Below, one piece after another: positions 17,444-24,206 of a DNA stretch of 45,677 bases. This DNA comes from Betaproteobacteria bacterium (GTDB lineage: Bacteria; Pseudomonadota; Gammaproteobacteria; Burkholderiales; JAHFQX01). A program made the translations under genes and the position numbers. Below the pieces are notes generated by a model, which had not been told where the DNA came from, did no database searches, and saw only the letters and a list, made by a program, of their open reading frames with translations. Location of the stretch: NCBI GenBank assembly GCA_023259135.1, contig JAHFQX010000022.1:1-45677 (forward strand). Direction: 5' to 3'. Numbering within the stretch: the first letter of the stretch is position 1; every line of letters starts with the position of its first letter.

Positions 17444-17726
17444 GGACCGCCTCCTTTTCAATGAATGGTCTCAGCTCTGCACGCAGGGCCTTTTCAGTCA
17501 CCAGATCAACCTCGCAGCCGAGCAGGTCTTCGAGATAGAACTGGACGCCGAAGTAGCGCTCCGATGTTGCCGGGCCGTCGAAGGCAACCAGGATGTCGAT
17601 GTCGCTGCCACTTTGCGCGGCATCGCGTGCGGTGGAACCGAACAGGGCAAGCTGCGTTACTCCGTAACGGGCCGCCAGCACGGGTTTGCTCTGGGTGAGC
17701 AATTCAAGGGCGCGTGCGCGGTTCAT
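17436..17726 (-). CDS. mntA: MntA-like nucleotidyltransferase (antitoxin), second module
   Basis: 96 residues. The nucleotidyltransferase site is FGSTARDAAQSGSDIDILVAF, with EVDLVTEKAL following. The ATG at 17726 (MNRARALELL) is preceded by GGAGG at 7 bases. That ATG also overlaps the TGA of the 50-codon Mod-like reading frame upstream (ATGA). It pairs with the HepT just downstream and would keep it AMPylated. Family members act in the cytoplasm. Confidence 0.88.
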   Translation of the reverse strand: MNRARALELLTQSKPVLAARYGVTQLALFGSTARDAAQSGSDIDILVAFDGPATSERYFGVQFYLEDLLGCEVDLVTEKALRAELRPFIEKEAVRV

Positions 17727-17875
17727 TGCAACCTCCATTCGAAAGAGTCAGCATCGGTGACACGATGCTTCGCGTGATAGGACCTCTCCGGCTCCTCCAG
17801 CAAAATGCGTGGCTCCAGCTTCGGCCGGTTCTCCTTGCTGATCCAAGCGAGTTCGAGATATTGTTTCTGTGCCAT
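17723..17875 (-). CDS. 50-residue copy of the Mod N-terminus (mod')
   Basis: An intact 50-codon frame starting MAQKQYLELAWISKENRPKL. Thirty-four of its first 40 residues match the start of Mod at 17093, and the DNA agrees at about 105 of 120 positions. After that it diverges (DADSFEWRLQ against ETDFFDNRLI) and ends in a TGA that overlaps the mntA2 ATG. The last codons contain the GGAGG of mntA2. It may be the relic of an ancestral mod interrupted by a toxin module, or a leader peptide that couples translation into the module. It lacks all catalytic motifs. Being 50 codons it is easily missed by gene finders. Confidence 0.6.
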   Translation of the reverse strand: MAQKQYLELAWISKENRPKLEPRILLEEPERSYHAKHRVTDADSFEWRLQ

Positions 17876-17951
17876 GGTGGTATATAGCAACATGTTGATT
17901 TATTGAGTGTTTATGTTAATTGTCGTTTTCCAGTGAAGTAAAACTGGCGGG
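17876..17951 (-). promoter_or_regulatory. AT-rich gap upstream of mod', probable operon promoter region
   Basis: This is one of the few clearly AT-rich stretches in the window. On the minus strand TTTACT and TAACAT are 18 bases apart and could act as -35 and -10. A small hairpin (CCAGT/ACTGG, 17930-17947) follows the end of the AlbA_2 gene. Confidence 0.35.
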
Positions 17952-19418
17952 TCAAGCCCAGTACGGGACGTATTCGGCGAACTTGGATGACGGCGAGTCC
18001 GGGTCTTTGCGCTTGATGCGCCCGGCGTTCACTGCGTCCCGGATCAGGTTGGATACCTGGGTGCGCTGCCGCTCTTGCATCTTCAGACGTTCCCGCAAAC
18101 TGGTGTTGGTCATGGCGCCGCTGGAAAGGTACTTTAGTACGGCATGTTGGTAGCAGGCCTCGACGCGCTCGGATTGGGACATGTCGGCGAACTTGCGCGG
18201 GGCGTAGAGAATGACCTTGAATGCCTTTTCCGTCTGGACGAACGCGACCGGTGGCAGGCCGAACAACTCGACAGCCGTCACGACCTTTTGAAAGCCGGTG
18301 CCGCGTTCCTCGCAGATGCGGTAGCGGCGGAAGGCTGCGGCGAGAATCTCGTTGCGCGATTCGGGCGTCGCGCCGATGAGGCGGTCAACCGTCTTGCCGG
18401 GAAGCAGGCCGCCCGGGTTGGTGAACTCGATGCGGTCATCGAAAACCTCGAGCATCGGCCCTGCGCCGGCGATGGTGAAATCCTGGTGGATGAGAGCATT
18501 AGCGATCAACTCGCGTAACGCGATTTCAGGATAGACAGTAACCTCGGCGCGCAAGGCCTCGCGGATGACTTCGCTATGGGGAAGGATGTGCTTGAGATAC
18601 CCAATGAGTCCCTCAAAGCCGATGGCGTAGCCTTTTTGGCCAACCAGTTCGTCAATGGTTTCCACCTTGTTGAGGCCGCGATAGTGGATAACGCGGAGGC
18701 GCTTTCTTTGCAGCGTGTCGAATGGCCGCAGGTCGCGTGCTGCAGCGATGGCGCCGAAGTGAGTGAGATATCCGCCATCGCCATCGGGTTCGATCACCTT
18801 CTCGTCGACCAGCCAGTGCAGCGCGTCGTCATAATCCGCCGGCATCGGCCGTTCAAGAAGCTTGCAGATCGTTGCGAGGTCGAGTTGTGCGAGCAGGTCC
18901 GGCAGGGCGAGACGGGATGAGGCGCGCAGTTCTTCCCAGCGCGGTGCGCGGCTGTTCATCAGCATCGCTCCGATTTCCTGACGCGATGCTGAGCGGGTTG
19001 TTCCACCGGAACGGACCCAGGCGTGCTCGATCGATTTGCCGCGGCGATGCACGGGTTTGACCGGCTGCTCCGGGACATGCACGAATAGAATCGGCGCGCG
19101 CTCCCAGTCGACTACCGCGTGGTCAATCACGATCGGCGGCTCCAGCGCATCCCGGCCCAGGTTGGCCAATTGGCTGACTATGGTCTCGACGGTTTCCTGC
19201 GTCACCCCTGTTACGCTTCCCAGCGAATTATCGATGCCAAAGACCATGAATCCGCCGCCGGAGTGGTTGGCAAAGGCCGACAGATGCTCCACCAGTCGCT
19301 CCTTGTTGGGCGACAGCCCGCTCTTCCAATCGAGTTCATTTGGCTCCGTGACTACCGGAGACAGGCTTTGCCGAAGGATGGCCACGCCGCGCGCGATCCA
19401 TGGTTTTGGCGTGTTCAT
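17952..19418 (-). CDS. AlbA_2 (Schlafen-type) domain protein with GHKL-like ATPase region
   Basis: 488 residues. The AlbA_2 nucleic-acid-binding domain occupies about residues 20-150, with ELDWKSGL, FANHSGGGFMVFGIDN and the later HAWVRSGGTTRSASRQEI. A GHKL-like ATP site follows (about 310-400): LRELIANALIHQDF, MLEVFDDRIEFTNPGGLLPG and ERGTGFQKV. A winged helix closes the protein. This is the COG2865-type architecture; members are annotated as transcriptional regulators or defence-linked proteins, and no precise function is known. The ATG overlaps the upstream dinD-remnant stop (ATGA). The gene lies 76 bases before the mod' start in the same direction. Confidence 0.85.
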   Translation of the reverse strand: MNTPKPWIARGVAILRQSLSPVVTEPNELDWKSGLSPNKERLVEHLSAFANHSGGGFMVFGIDNSLGSVTGVTQETVETIVSQLANLGRDALEPPIVIDHAVVDWERAPILFVHVPEQPVKPVHRRGKSIEHAWVRSGGTTRSASRQEIGAMLMNSRAPRWEELRASSRLALPDLLAQLDLATICKLLERPMPADYDDALHWLVDEKVIEPDGDGGYLTHFGAIAAARDLRPFDTLQRKRLRVIHYRGLNKVETIDELVGQKGYAIGFEGLIGYLKHILPHSEVIREALRAEVTVYPEIALRELIANALIHQDFTIAGAGPMLEVFDDRIEFTNPGGLLPGKTVDRLIGATPESRNEILAAAFRRYRICEERGTGFQKVVTAVELFGLPPVAFVQTEKAFKVILYAPRKFADMSQSERVEACYQHAVLKYLSSGAMTNTSLRERLKMQERQRTQVSNLIRDAVNAGRIKRKDPDSPSSKFAEYVPYWA

Positions 19419-19702
19419 AAGCGTTCCGTCAGGTCGCCGCCGATGCGCTTGATGGCATCGCGCACTCCCTTGCCTAGTTCGATCATTTTGCCGACGCCGG
19501 CAAAATGATAATCGGGGTTGTTTCCCGATTGCTTACAAGAGGTTATGGCTCGCTCGACGGCTTGCTCGAAGCGCCGCCACTGGCTGTAGCCCAGGAGGGG
19601 CTGCAAGTCGCGGGCGCTCCAGTATTCGGCGCCGTGGGTGTTGGTCTGCTTGAGGCCCTCGAACGAGGTGCCTCCGAGGCTGGGCAGGTGCTTGTCGCTC
19701 AT
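19415..19702 (-). pseudogene. DinD-like protein with internal deletion
   Basis: 95 residues against about 270 in DinD. Residues 1-79 match the N-terminal part (NTHGAEYWSARDLQPLLGYSQWRRFEQAV, HFAGVGKMIELGKG). They then join directly to VRDAIKRIGGDLTERL, which resembles the DinD C-terminal end. The middle is missing without loss of frame. DinD in E. coli is SOS-induced and linked to RecA filament disassembly. The remaining frame is still coupled by ATGA to the AlbA_2 gene, so it could persist as a translated leader even if DinD activity is lost. Confidence 0.7.
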
Positions 19703-19786
19703 CGTCTGGACTCCTTGCCGGTCGGGGCAATGGATTTTCCCATTGGCATGGCGAGTTTACCCGCTTCCAGGCTCACCGGACGAGCC

Positions 19787-20362
19787 TCATGCCAGACGCC
19801 ACCGGACCGCAAACAGCCGCTCGCCCCGCGTGGTCTGCGCCAGCTTGCTCTCGATCCGGGCGATGAGTTCCTCGCGCGGCCTATCCACCTGGTCCTGCGC
19901 ATCGAACAGGGTGCGGCGCTTCTGGTTGCGCTGCGCTTCGAGCGTCTTGATCTGTTTCTGCCCAGCCAGCTTGTTTTCCAGCGTCAGGGCGGTGGTGGCG
20001 GCGTTGTAGGACCTGGATTCCAGCAGGCGGCAAGGCAGGAAGAACTTTTCGGTCAGCTCCTGATACCACTGCTTGCGTAGATTGGACGGTGTAATGACCA
20101 GAATGCGTCGTTTGCGCTCCGCCCACTTCTGCGAGAGCACCAGGCCGGCTTCGATGGTCTTGCCGAGGCCGACTTCATCGGCCAGCAAGGCGCCTTTGGA
20201 GAGTGGTGACTTGAAGGCGAACAGGGCCGCATCGACTTGATGTGAGTTGAGGTCAACCTGGGCGCTGGCTACTGCGCCAGCGAGCTTTTCGGCGCTGTCC
20301 GGCGGGCAGCGCTTCGTTAGCTCGAAAGCGAAGTACTTGGCGTGGTAAGGGGTTAGCTGCAT
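19787..20362 (-). pseudogene. SNF2-type helicase with internal deletion
   Basis: 191 residues. The N-terminal 125 or so belong to a large SNF2-like helicase associated with restriction islands: [55 protein letters not shown] (Walker A), [17 protein letters not shown]. The sequence then jumps to a coiled C-terminal tail ([27 protein letters not shown]...) that in full proteins ends a chain of about 950 residues. Motifs Ia-VI after the first are missing, so it cannot act as a motor. The reading frame stayed open across the deletion. A second copy of the tail lies at 21058-21222. Confidence 0.75.
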
Positions 20363-20382
20363 GTTCCGCGGATTCCCGCACT

Positions 20383-20787
20383 CTATTTCCGGAGGAACTG
20401 CTCCATCGTCAGCGCCTGTTCCGGAAACGCTTTGAGCACGGCCTTGTCCGCGGTGACCAGCGGAACGGCCAGCGCGGAGGCGAGCGCAACAAATTCCGCG
20501 TCGTAGGCAGTGAGCGTGCTGCGGGCGACTATCTCGAGCACCCGGTCATCGGCGACCCAGTGCTCACCATCGGCCATCGCCTGATCAGCAGCCTTCAGTA
20601 TCCTGCCGATTTGGATGCGCGACAGCAGTCCGCGGCGCAGGTAGGCAGTCAGCACGTTGCGCAATTCCGAGCGCCAGAGAACGGGCGCATGCCAGTCTGG
20701 ATCCTGCCGTCGCACCGCCTGCGCGATTTCCGTATGCTGGCCGCGCACCCAGCAGTAGTGGATGATGTTGGTATCGACGACGATCAC
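20383..20787 (-). CDS. vapC: VapC-like PIN-domain ribonuclease (toxin)
   Basis: 134 residues. The PIN acidic residues are placed as expected: VVDTNIIHY at the start, [24 protein letters not shown] and [17 protein letters not shown] toxins cleave tRNA or other RNA with Mg2+/Mn2+. It begins with GTG, overlapping the antitoxin stop as GTGA. It is intact, so this pair is probably functional. Confidence 0.9.
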   Translation of the reverse strand: MIVVDTNIIHYCWVRGQHTEIAQAVRRQDPDWHAPVLWRSELRNVLTAYLRRGLLSRIQIGRILKAADQAMADGEHWVADDRVLEIVARSTLTAYDAEFVALASALAVPLVTADKAVLKAFPEQALTMEQFLRK

Positions 20788-21020
20788 TTCAGGCCCTTGC
20801 GCTTGTAGCGGTCGCCGATTCGGTGGTCCACGCGGGGAAGCCGGTCGGTAAATGCCTTGAGATCCCGCGCAAGTCTGGCCCGATCAACCTTCGGCGCCGA
20901 TATGTCGCGCTCGAGTCTGGCTAGAATTTCGCTGTTCAGGCTGCGCCGGTTCTTCTCCGCGCTGTCCTTGAGCAGGGCGTGGACCTCCTTGGGAATGTTC
21001 TTGAGCGTCAAGTTGAGCAT
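20784..21020 (-). CDS. vapB: Arc/FitA-type ribbon-helix-helix antitoxin for VapC
   Basis: 78 residues. LNLTLKNIPKEVHALLKDSAEKNRRSLNSEILARLER is a ribbon-helix-helix DNA-binding domain of the FitA/Arc kind; the basic C-terminal part should wrap the toxin. The start ATG at 21020 has GGAG upstream, whereas a longer frame to 21083 enters operator DNA. It is expected to bind the repeats at 21032-21055 and repress the pair together with VapC. Confidence 0.85.
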   Translation of the reverse strand: MLNLTLKNIPKEVHALLKDSAEKNRRSLNSEILARLERDISAPKVDRARLARDLKAFTDRLPRVDHRIGDRYKRKGLK

Positions 21021-21031
21021 GGGGCACTCCG

Positions 21032-21055
21032 TGGAACCATTATGGAACCATTCCA
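21032..21055 (-). promoter_or_regulatory. probable VapB operator
   Basis: TGGAACCA occurs twice (21032-21039 and 21043-21050), 3 bases apart, and the second copy forms TGGAA-CCA-TTCCA with the next bases. The array ends 12 bases before the vapB ATG, where ribbon-helix-helix antitoxins usually bind. Confidence 0.5.
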
Positions 21056-21057
21056 GT

Positions 21058-21222
21058 CTAGTTTCGCCGGAACGGCCGGTCAAGCGCCCGGGTCACATCA
21101 ACCCCCATCCCAGGGACAGCAGGTCCGTGCGGCCGGTCCACCTCGTCCCGCGCGCTGAAGAGCGAGCGCCGTTTCGGGTTGCGCCGCGCCTCCAGTGCCC
21201 TGATCTGCTTCTGGCCTGCGCC
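21058..21222 (-). pseudogene. second copy of the SNF2-type helicase C-terminal tail
   Basis: On the minus strand, GAGQKQIRALEARRNPKRR and SLFSARDEVDRPHG closely match the tail at 19787-20362 ([28 protein letters not shown]). The frame then drifts and ends at TAG (21058-21060). There is no start codon; it directly follows the recN stop. The two tails bracket vapBC, as if the toxin pair had been inserted next to a duplicated helicase end. Confidence 0.7.
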
Positions 21223-21224
21223 AA

Positions 21225-21233
21225 CAGCCCCTT
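21225..21233. repeat. right copy of the 9-bp direct repeat, at the recN stop
   Basis: CAGCCCCTT overlaps the first two bases of the recN stop codon (read TAA on the minus strand). It pairs with the copy at 11939-11947. Confidence 0.4.
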
Positions 21234-22929
21234 ACAAGGACTTGGAGCGGCTCCCGCCGGATCTGCCCGCGGGAGCGGCGCCGGCCAGCAGTTCGGCGGC
21301 GTGGCGGCGGGTGGTGTCGGTAATGACCGCTCCGCCCAGCATGCGGGCGATTTCCTCCACCCGTTGCGCCGCGTCCAAAGGCTGCACTTGGGAGGTCGCC
21401 ACTCCGTCGGACACCGTTTTGACAACTTGCCATTGCTGGTCCGCCGCCGCCGCCACCTGGGGCAGATGGGTGATGCACAGCACTTGGTAGCGCCGGCCCA
21501 GCTCCCGCAGCAGTTCCCCCACCACCGCCGCCACCCGGCCGCCGATGCCCACGTCCACCTCGTCGAACACCAGGGTGGGCACCCCGGCCGCGGTGCTGGC
21601 GGCGGCCTGAATCGCCAAGCCGATGCGGGACAGCTCGCCCCCCGAGGCGATCTTCGCCAAGGGTCGCAACGGCGCGTCGGCGTGGGGAGTGACTTGAAAT
21701 TCGGCTTGTTCCAGCCCACCCGGCCCGCCTTCTTCCAGGGCCGACAAGACCACCCGAAAACTTCCTCCCTCCAAGGCCAGCCGCTGCATCGCCTCGGTCA
21801 CCATGCCGGACAAACGCCGGGCCGCCTGGGCGCGTTTTTTCCCCAAAGCCGGGGCTTGTTCCAAGTAGCGCCCACGGGCCTCTTCTTCGGCCTGCCGCAG
21901 GGTGGTTGCCGAATCGCCCTCCCCCAGCTCCGCTAGCCTGGCGCCGCAATCCGCCAAGACTTGGGGAATATCCTCGACGCTGATCCGGTACTTGCGGGCC
22001 GCCCCATGGGCCGCCGCCAAAACCCGCTCCAGTTCCCGCAAGCGGGCGGGATCCAAATCCAAGCCGTCCCGATAGCGGCGCAATTCGTGGCCGGCCTCCC
22101 GTACCTGAATCTGGGCGGACTCCAGCATCTCGACGATGGCTGCCAGCCCGGCGTCGTGCTCCAGCCCGGCGGACAGCCGGGAAATGACGCCGGCCAACTG
22201 GCTCTCGACGGCCTGCTCCTGCTCGACCAGCACATCCAGGGCGGAGTCGGCGGCTTCCAGCAAGCTGGCGGCATGGCTCAGACGAGCATGATCGGCCTGC
22301 AAGGTTTTCCAGCTTTCCGGGGTCAGGCCCAGAGCGGCCAATTCGCGTTCCTGGATTTCCAGGGCATGCCGCTCGGCCGCCAAGGCGGCGGCGTCTTTTT
22401 CCCAGGCTTCCCGGCGCAGTCTGCAGGCGCGCCAGGCTCGGTAGGCCGATTCCACTTCCCGCGCCTGGGGAGCCAGGCCGCCGAAGGCGTCCAGCAGATC
22501 GCGCTGGGCAGCGGGACGCAGCAAAGACTGATGGCCGTGCTGGCCATAGATATCCACCAGACCTTCTCCGGCCGCTTTCAATTGCTGCACGGTGGTGGCC
22601 CGGCCGTTGATGAAGCCGCGGGAACGGCCCCCTGCCTCGATCACTCGGCGCAGTACGCAGCGATCATCCTCCGCCAGCGCTTGTTCATCCAGCCAGGCGG
22701 CCAAGGGACTGCCGGGGGGCACATCGAACTCGGCTTCGACCTCGGCTTTTGCGGCGCGGGGACGCACTACCGTGGCGTCGCCCCGCTCGCCCAGCAGCAT
22801 CGCCAAGGCATCCACCAAAATGGATTTGCCGGTCCCGGTTTCTCCGGTCAAGGCCGTGAAGCCGGAATGGAAATCCATCTCCAGGCGGTCCACGAGGACG
22901 AAATCCCGGACAGTCAGCCGTCGCAACAT
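21232..22929 (-). CDS. recN: DNA repair ATPase RecN
   Basis: 565 residues. SMC-like ABC ATPase: N-terminal Walker A FTALTGETGTGKSILVDALAMLLG (about 28-51), long coiled coils in the middle, and C-terminal signature IASGGELSRIGLAIQ and Walker B TLVFDEVDVGIGGRVA. RecN acts at double-strand breaks, holding DNA ends for recombination. The ATG at 22929 starts the family N-terminus MLRRLTVRDFVLVDRLEMDF. Its last codons abut the accessory island but the protein end (SGGSRSKSL) looks normal. Confidence 0.95.
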   Translation of the reverse strand: MLRRLTVRDFVLVDRLEMDFHSGFTALTGETGTGKSILVDALAMLLGERGDATVVRPRAAKAEVEAEFDVPPGSPLAAWLDEQALAEDDRCVLRRVIEAGGRSRGFINGRATTVQQLKAAGEGLVDIYGQHGHQSLLRPAAQRDLLDAFGGLAPQAREVESAYRAWRACRLRREAWEKDAAALAAERHALEIQERELAALGLTPESWKTLQADHARLSHAASLLEAADSALDVLVEQEQAVESQLAGVISRLSAGLEHDAGLAAIVEMLESAQIQVREAGHELRRYRDGLDLDPARLRELERVLAAAHGAARKYRISVEDIPQVLADCGARLAELGEGDSATTLRQAEEEARGRYLEQAPALGKKRAQAARRLSGMVTEAMQRLALEGGSFRVVLSALEEGGPGGLEQAEFQVTPHADAPLRPLAKIASGGELSRIGLAIQAAASTAAGVPTLVFDEVDVGIGGRVAAVVGELLRELGRRYQVLCITHLPQVAAAADQQWQVVKTVSDGVATSQVQPLDAAQRVEEIARMLGGAVITDTTRRHAAELLAGAAPAGRSGGSRSKSL

Positions 22930-22998
22930 GAGGAAACTCTTAGCGGCGGGAACACGGCCGGGGCCGGCGGCAATCCCTCTCCCGCGGAGGCGCCGGAT

Positions 22999-23871
22999 TC
23001 ACAGCACCTCGCTCCAGCGCAGCTTTTCCCGCAACATGTGGAAATAGTCGTAGCCGGCGGGGTGCAGCAATCGAATCTTGTGGGGGCAACGCCGCACCAC
23101 CACCCGGTCGTGATTGCGCAGATCGAAATGAGAATGGCTGTCGAAGTGGGCATGGGCGCCGCCGGCCTCGTGCAAAACGACCTCCACCACCGAATCGGCG
23201 CTCACCACCAGCGGCCGGCTGCTCAAGGTATGGGAGCAAATGGGCACCAGGGCCAGCAAATCCAGGCTCGGATGCAAGATCGGGCCTCCGGAAGACAGGG
23301 CGTAGGCGGTGGAGCCGGTGGGCGTGGCCACGATCAAGCCGTCGGAGCGCTGGGTATAGAGAAATTCGCCATCGAGATGCACATCGAATTCGATCATGCT
23401 GCCCTTGAGGCCCTTTGCCACCACCGCGTCATTAAAGGCCAGCACGTCGAACAGGCTCTCGCCGTCGTTGAAGATCTCCGCGGCCAGCAGCATGCGGCTG
23501 TCGGTGACGTAGCGCCCGTCCAGCATGGCGCCGATGGTCTCCAGCATGTTCTCGACCGAAACGTCGGTCAGAAACCCCAGCCGGCCCTGGTTCACCCCCA
23601 CCAGCGGAACGTCGTAAGGGGCAAAGGTGCGGGCAATGTTGAGCATGGTCCCGTCCCCGCCCAGCACCACCGCCAAATCGGCTTGCCGGCCGATATCCTC
23701 CAAAGCCAGCACGGTGTAGCGAGTTTCCCCCACGTGGGCGGCGGTAAACCGATCCAGCAGAATGGCGATGCCCCGCTCCTCCAGGAAGCGCGCCAGCCGC
23801 AACAGAGGCTCCGCCACCTCGGGGTTTTTGCGCTTGCCGATGAGAGCGACGGTCCGGAAAGGAGTATTCAT
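22999..23871 (-). CDS. nadK: NAD kinase
   Basis: 290 residues. Signatures are VVLGGDGTMLNIAR (GGDGT, substrate phosphate site), GVNQGRLGFLTD, LAFNDAVVAKG (NDAV) and TPTGSTAYALSSGGPILHP. It makes NADP from NAD and ATP. It lies 69 bases upstream of recN on the same strand, an order shared by many Beta- and Gammaproteobacteria. Confidence 0.96.
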   Translation of the reverse strand: MNTPFRTVALIGKRKNPEVAEPLLRLARFLEERGIAILLDRFTAAHVGETRYTVLALEDIGRQADLAVVLGGDGTMLNIARTFAPYDVPLVGVNQGRLGFLTDVSVENMLETIGAMLDGRYVTDSRMLLAAEIFNDGESLFDVLAFNDAVVAKGLKGSMIEFDVHLDGEFLYTQRSDGLIVATPTGSTAYALSSGGPILHPSLDLLALVPICSHTLSSRPLVVSADSVVEVVLHEAGGAHAHFDSHSHFDLRNHDRVVVRRCPHKIRLLHPAGYDYFHMLREKLRWSEVL

Positions 23872-23966
23872 GGCGGGAATTAAACCATATATGCCGGGTC
23901 GGACAAAGGATGAGGGCGGGCTTCTGGAAGCGTCGGAACCGCTTCCGGACCGAAACCATCCTTTCC

Positions 23967-23995
23967 TTTACAGTGTTTCAGACCGTCGGTATAAT
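23967..23995 (+). promoter_or_regulatory. strong sigma-70 promoter of the tRNA pair
   Basis: TTTACA (23967-23972), a 17-base spacer and TATAAT (23990-23995) lie just before tRNA-Ala. The following TCGCGG is a GC-rich discriminator, as found in stringently controlled stable RNA promoters. Confidence 0.85.
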
Positions 23996-24012
23996 TCGCG
24001 GTCTTTTGAAGT

Positions 24013-24088
<76 letters not shown>

Positions 24089-24105
24089 CCGTAAGAAGTC
24101 CTGCA

Positions 24106-24181
24106 GTCCCCATCGTCTAGAGGCCTAGGACATCGCCCTTTCACGGCGGTAACAGGGGTTCGAATCCCCTTGGGGACGCCA
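24106..24181 (+). tRNA. tRNA-Glu (anticodon TTC)
   Basis: A 76-base cloverleaf with encoded CCA. The acceptor stem GTCCCCA pairs with TGGGGAC; the anticodon stem CGCC/GGCG frames CTTTCAC with TTC; the T arm is GGGGTTCGAATCCCC. It is 17 bases after tRNA-Ala and should be co-transcribed with it. Confidence 0.95.
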
Positions 24182-24186
24182 GCTTG

Positions 24187-24200
24187 GCCCCACTCGGGGC
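24187..24200. terminator. hairpin between convergent tRNA-Glu and dnaB
   Basis: GCCCC and GGGGC around ACTC fill the 25-base gap between the two converging transcripts. No T-tract, so termination is uncertain. Confidence 0.3.
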
Positions 24201-24206
24201 ATCCCG

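Noticed and set aside
19787-21222. DISARM or other named multi-gene defence system based on the SNF2 helicase
   Set aside because: The helicase is deleted to 191 residues and drmA, drmB and drmC are absent; the intact set is type III R-M with MNT-HEPN modules.
21961-23883. 640-codon plus-strand reading frame opposite recN and nadK
   Set aside because: Low-complexity Gln/Gly/His-rich translation antisense to two clear housekeeping genes.
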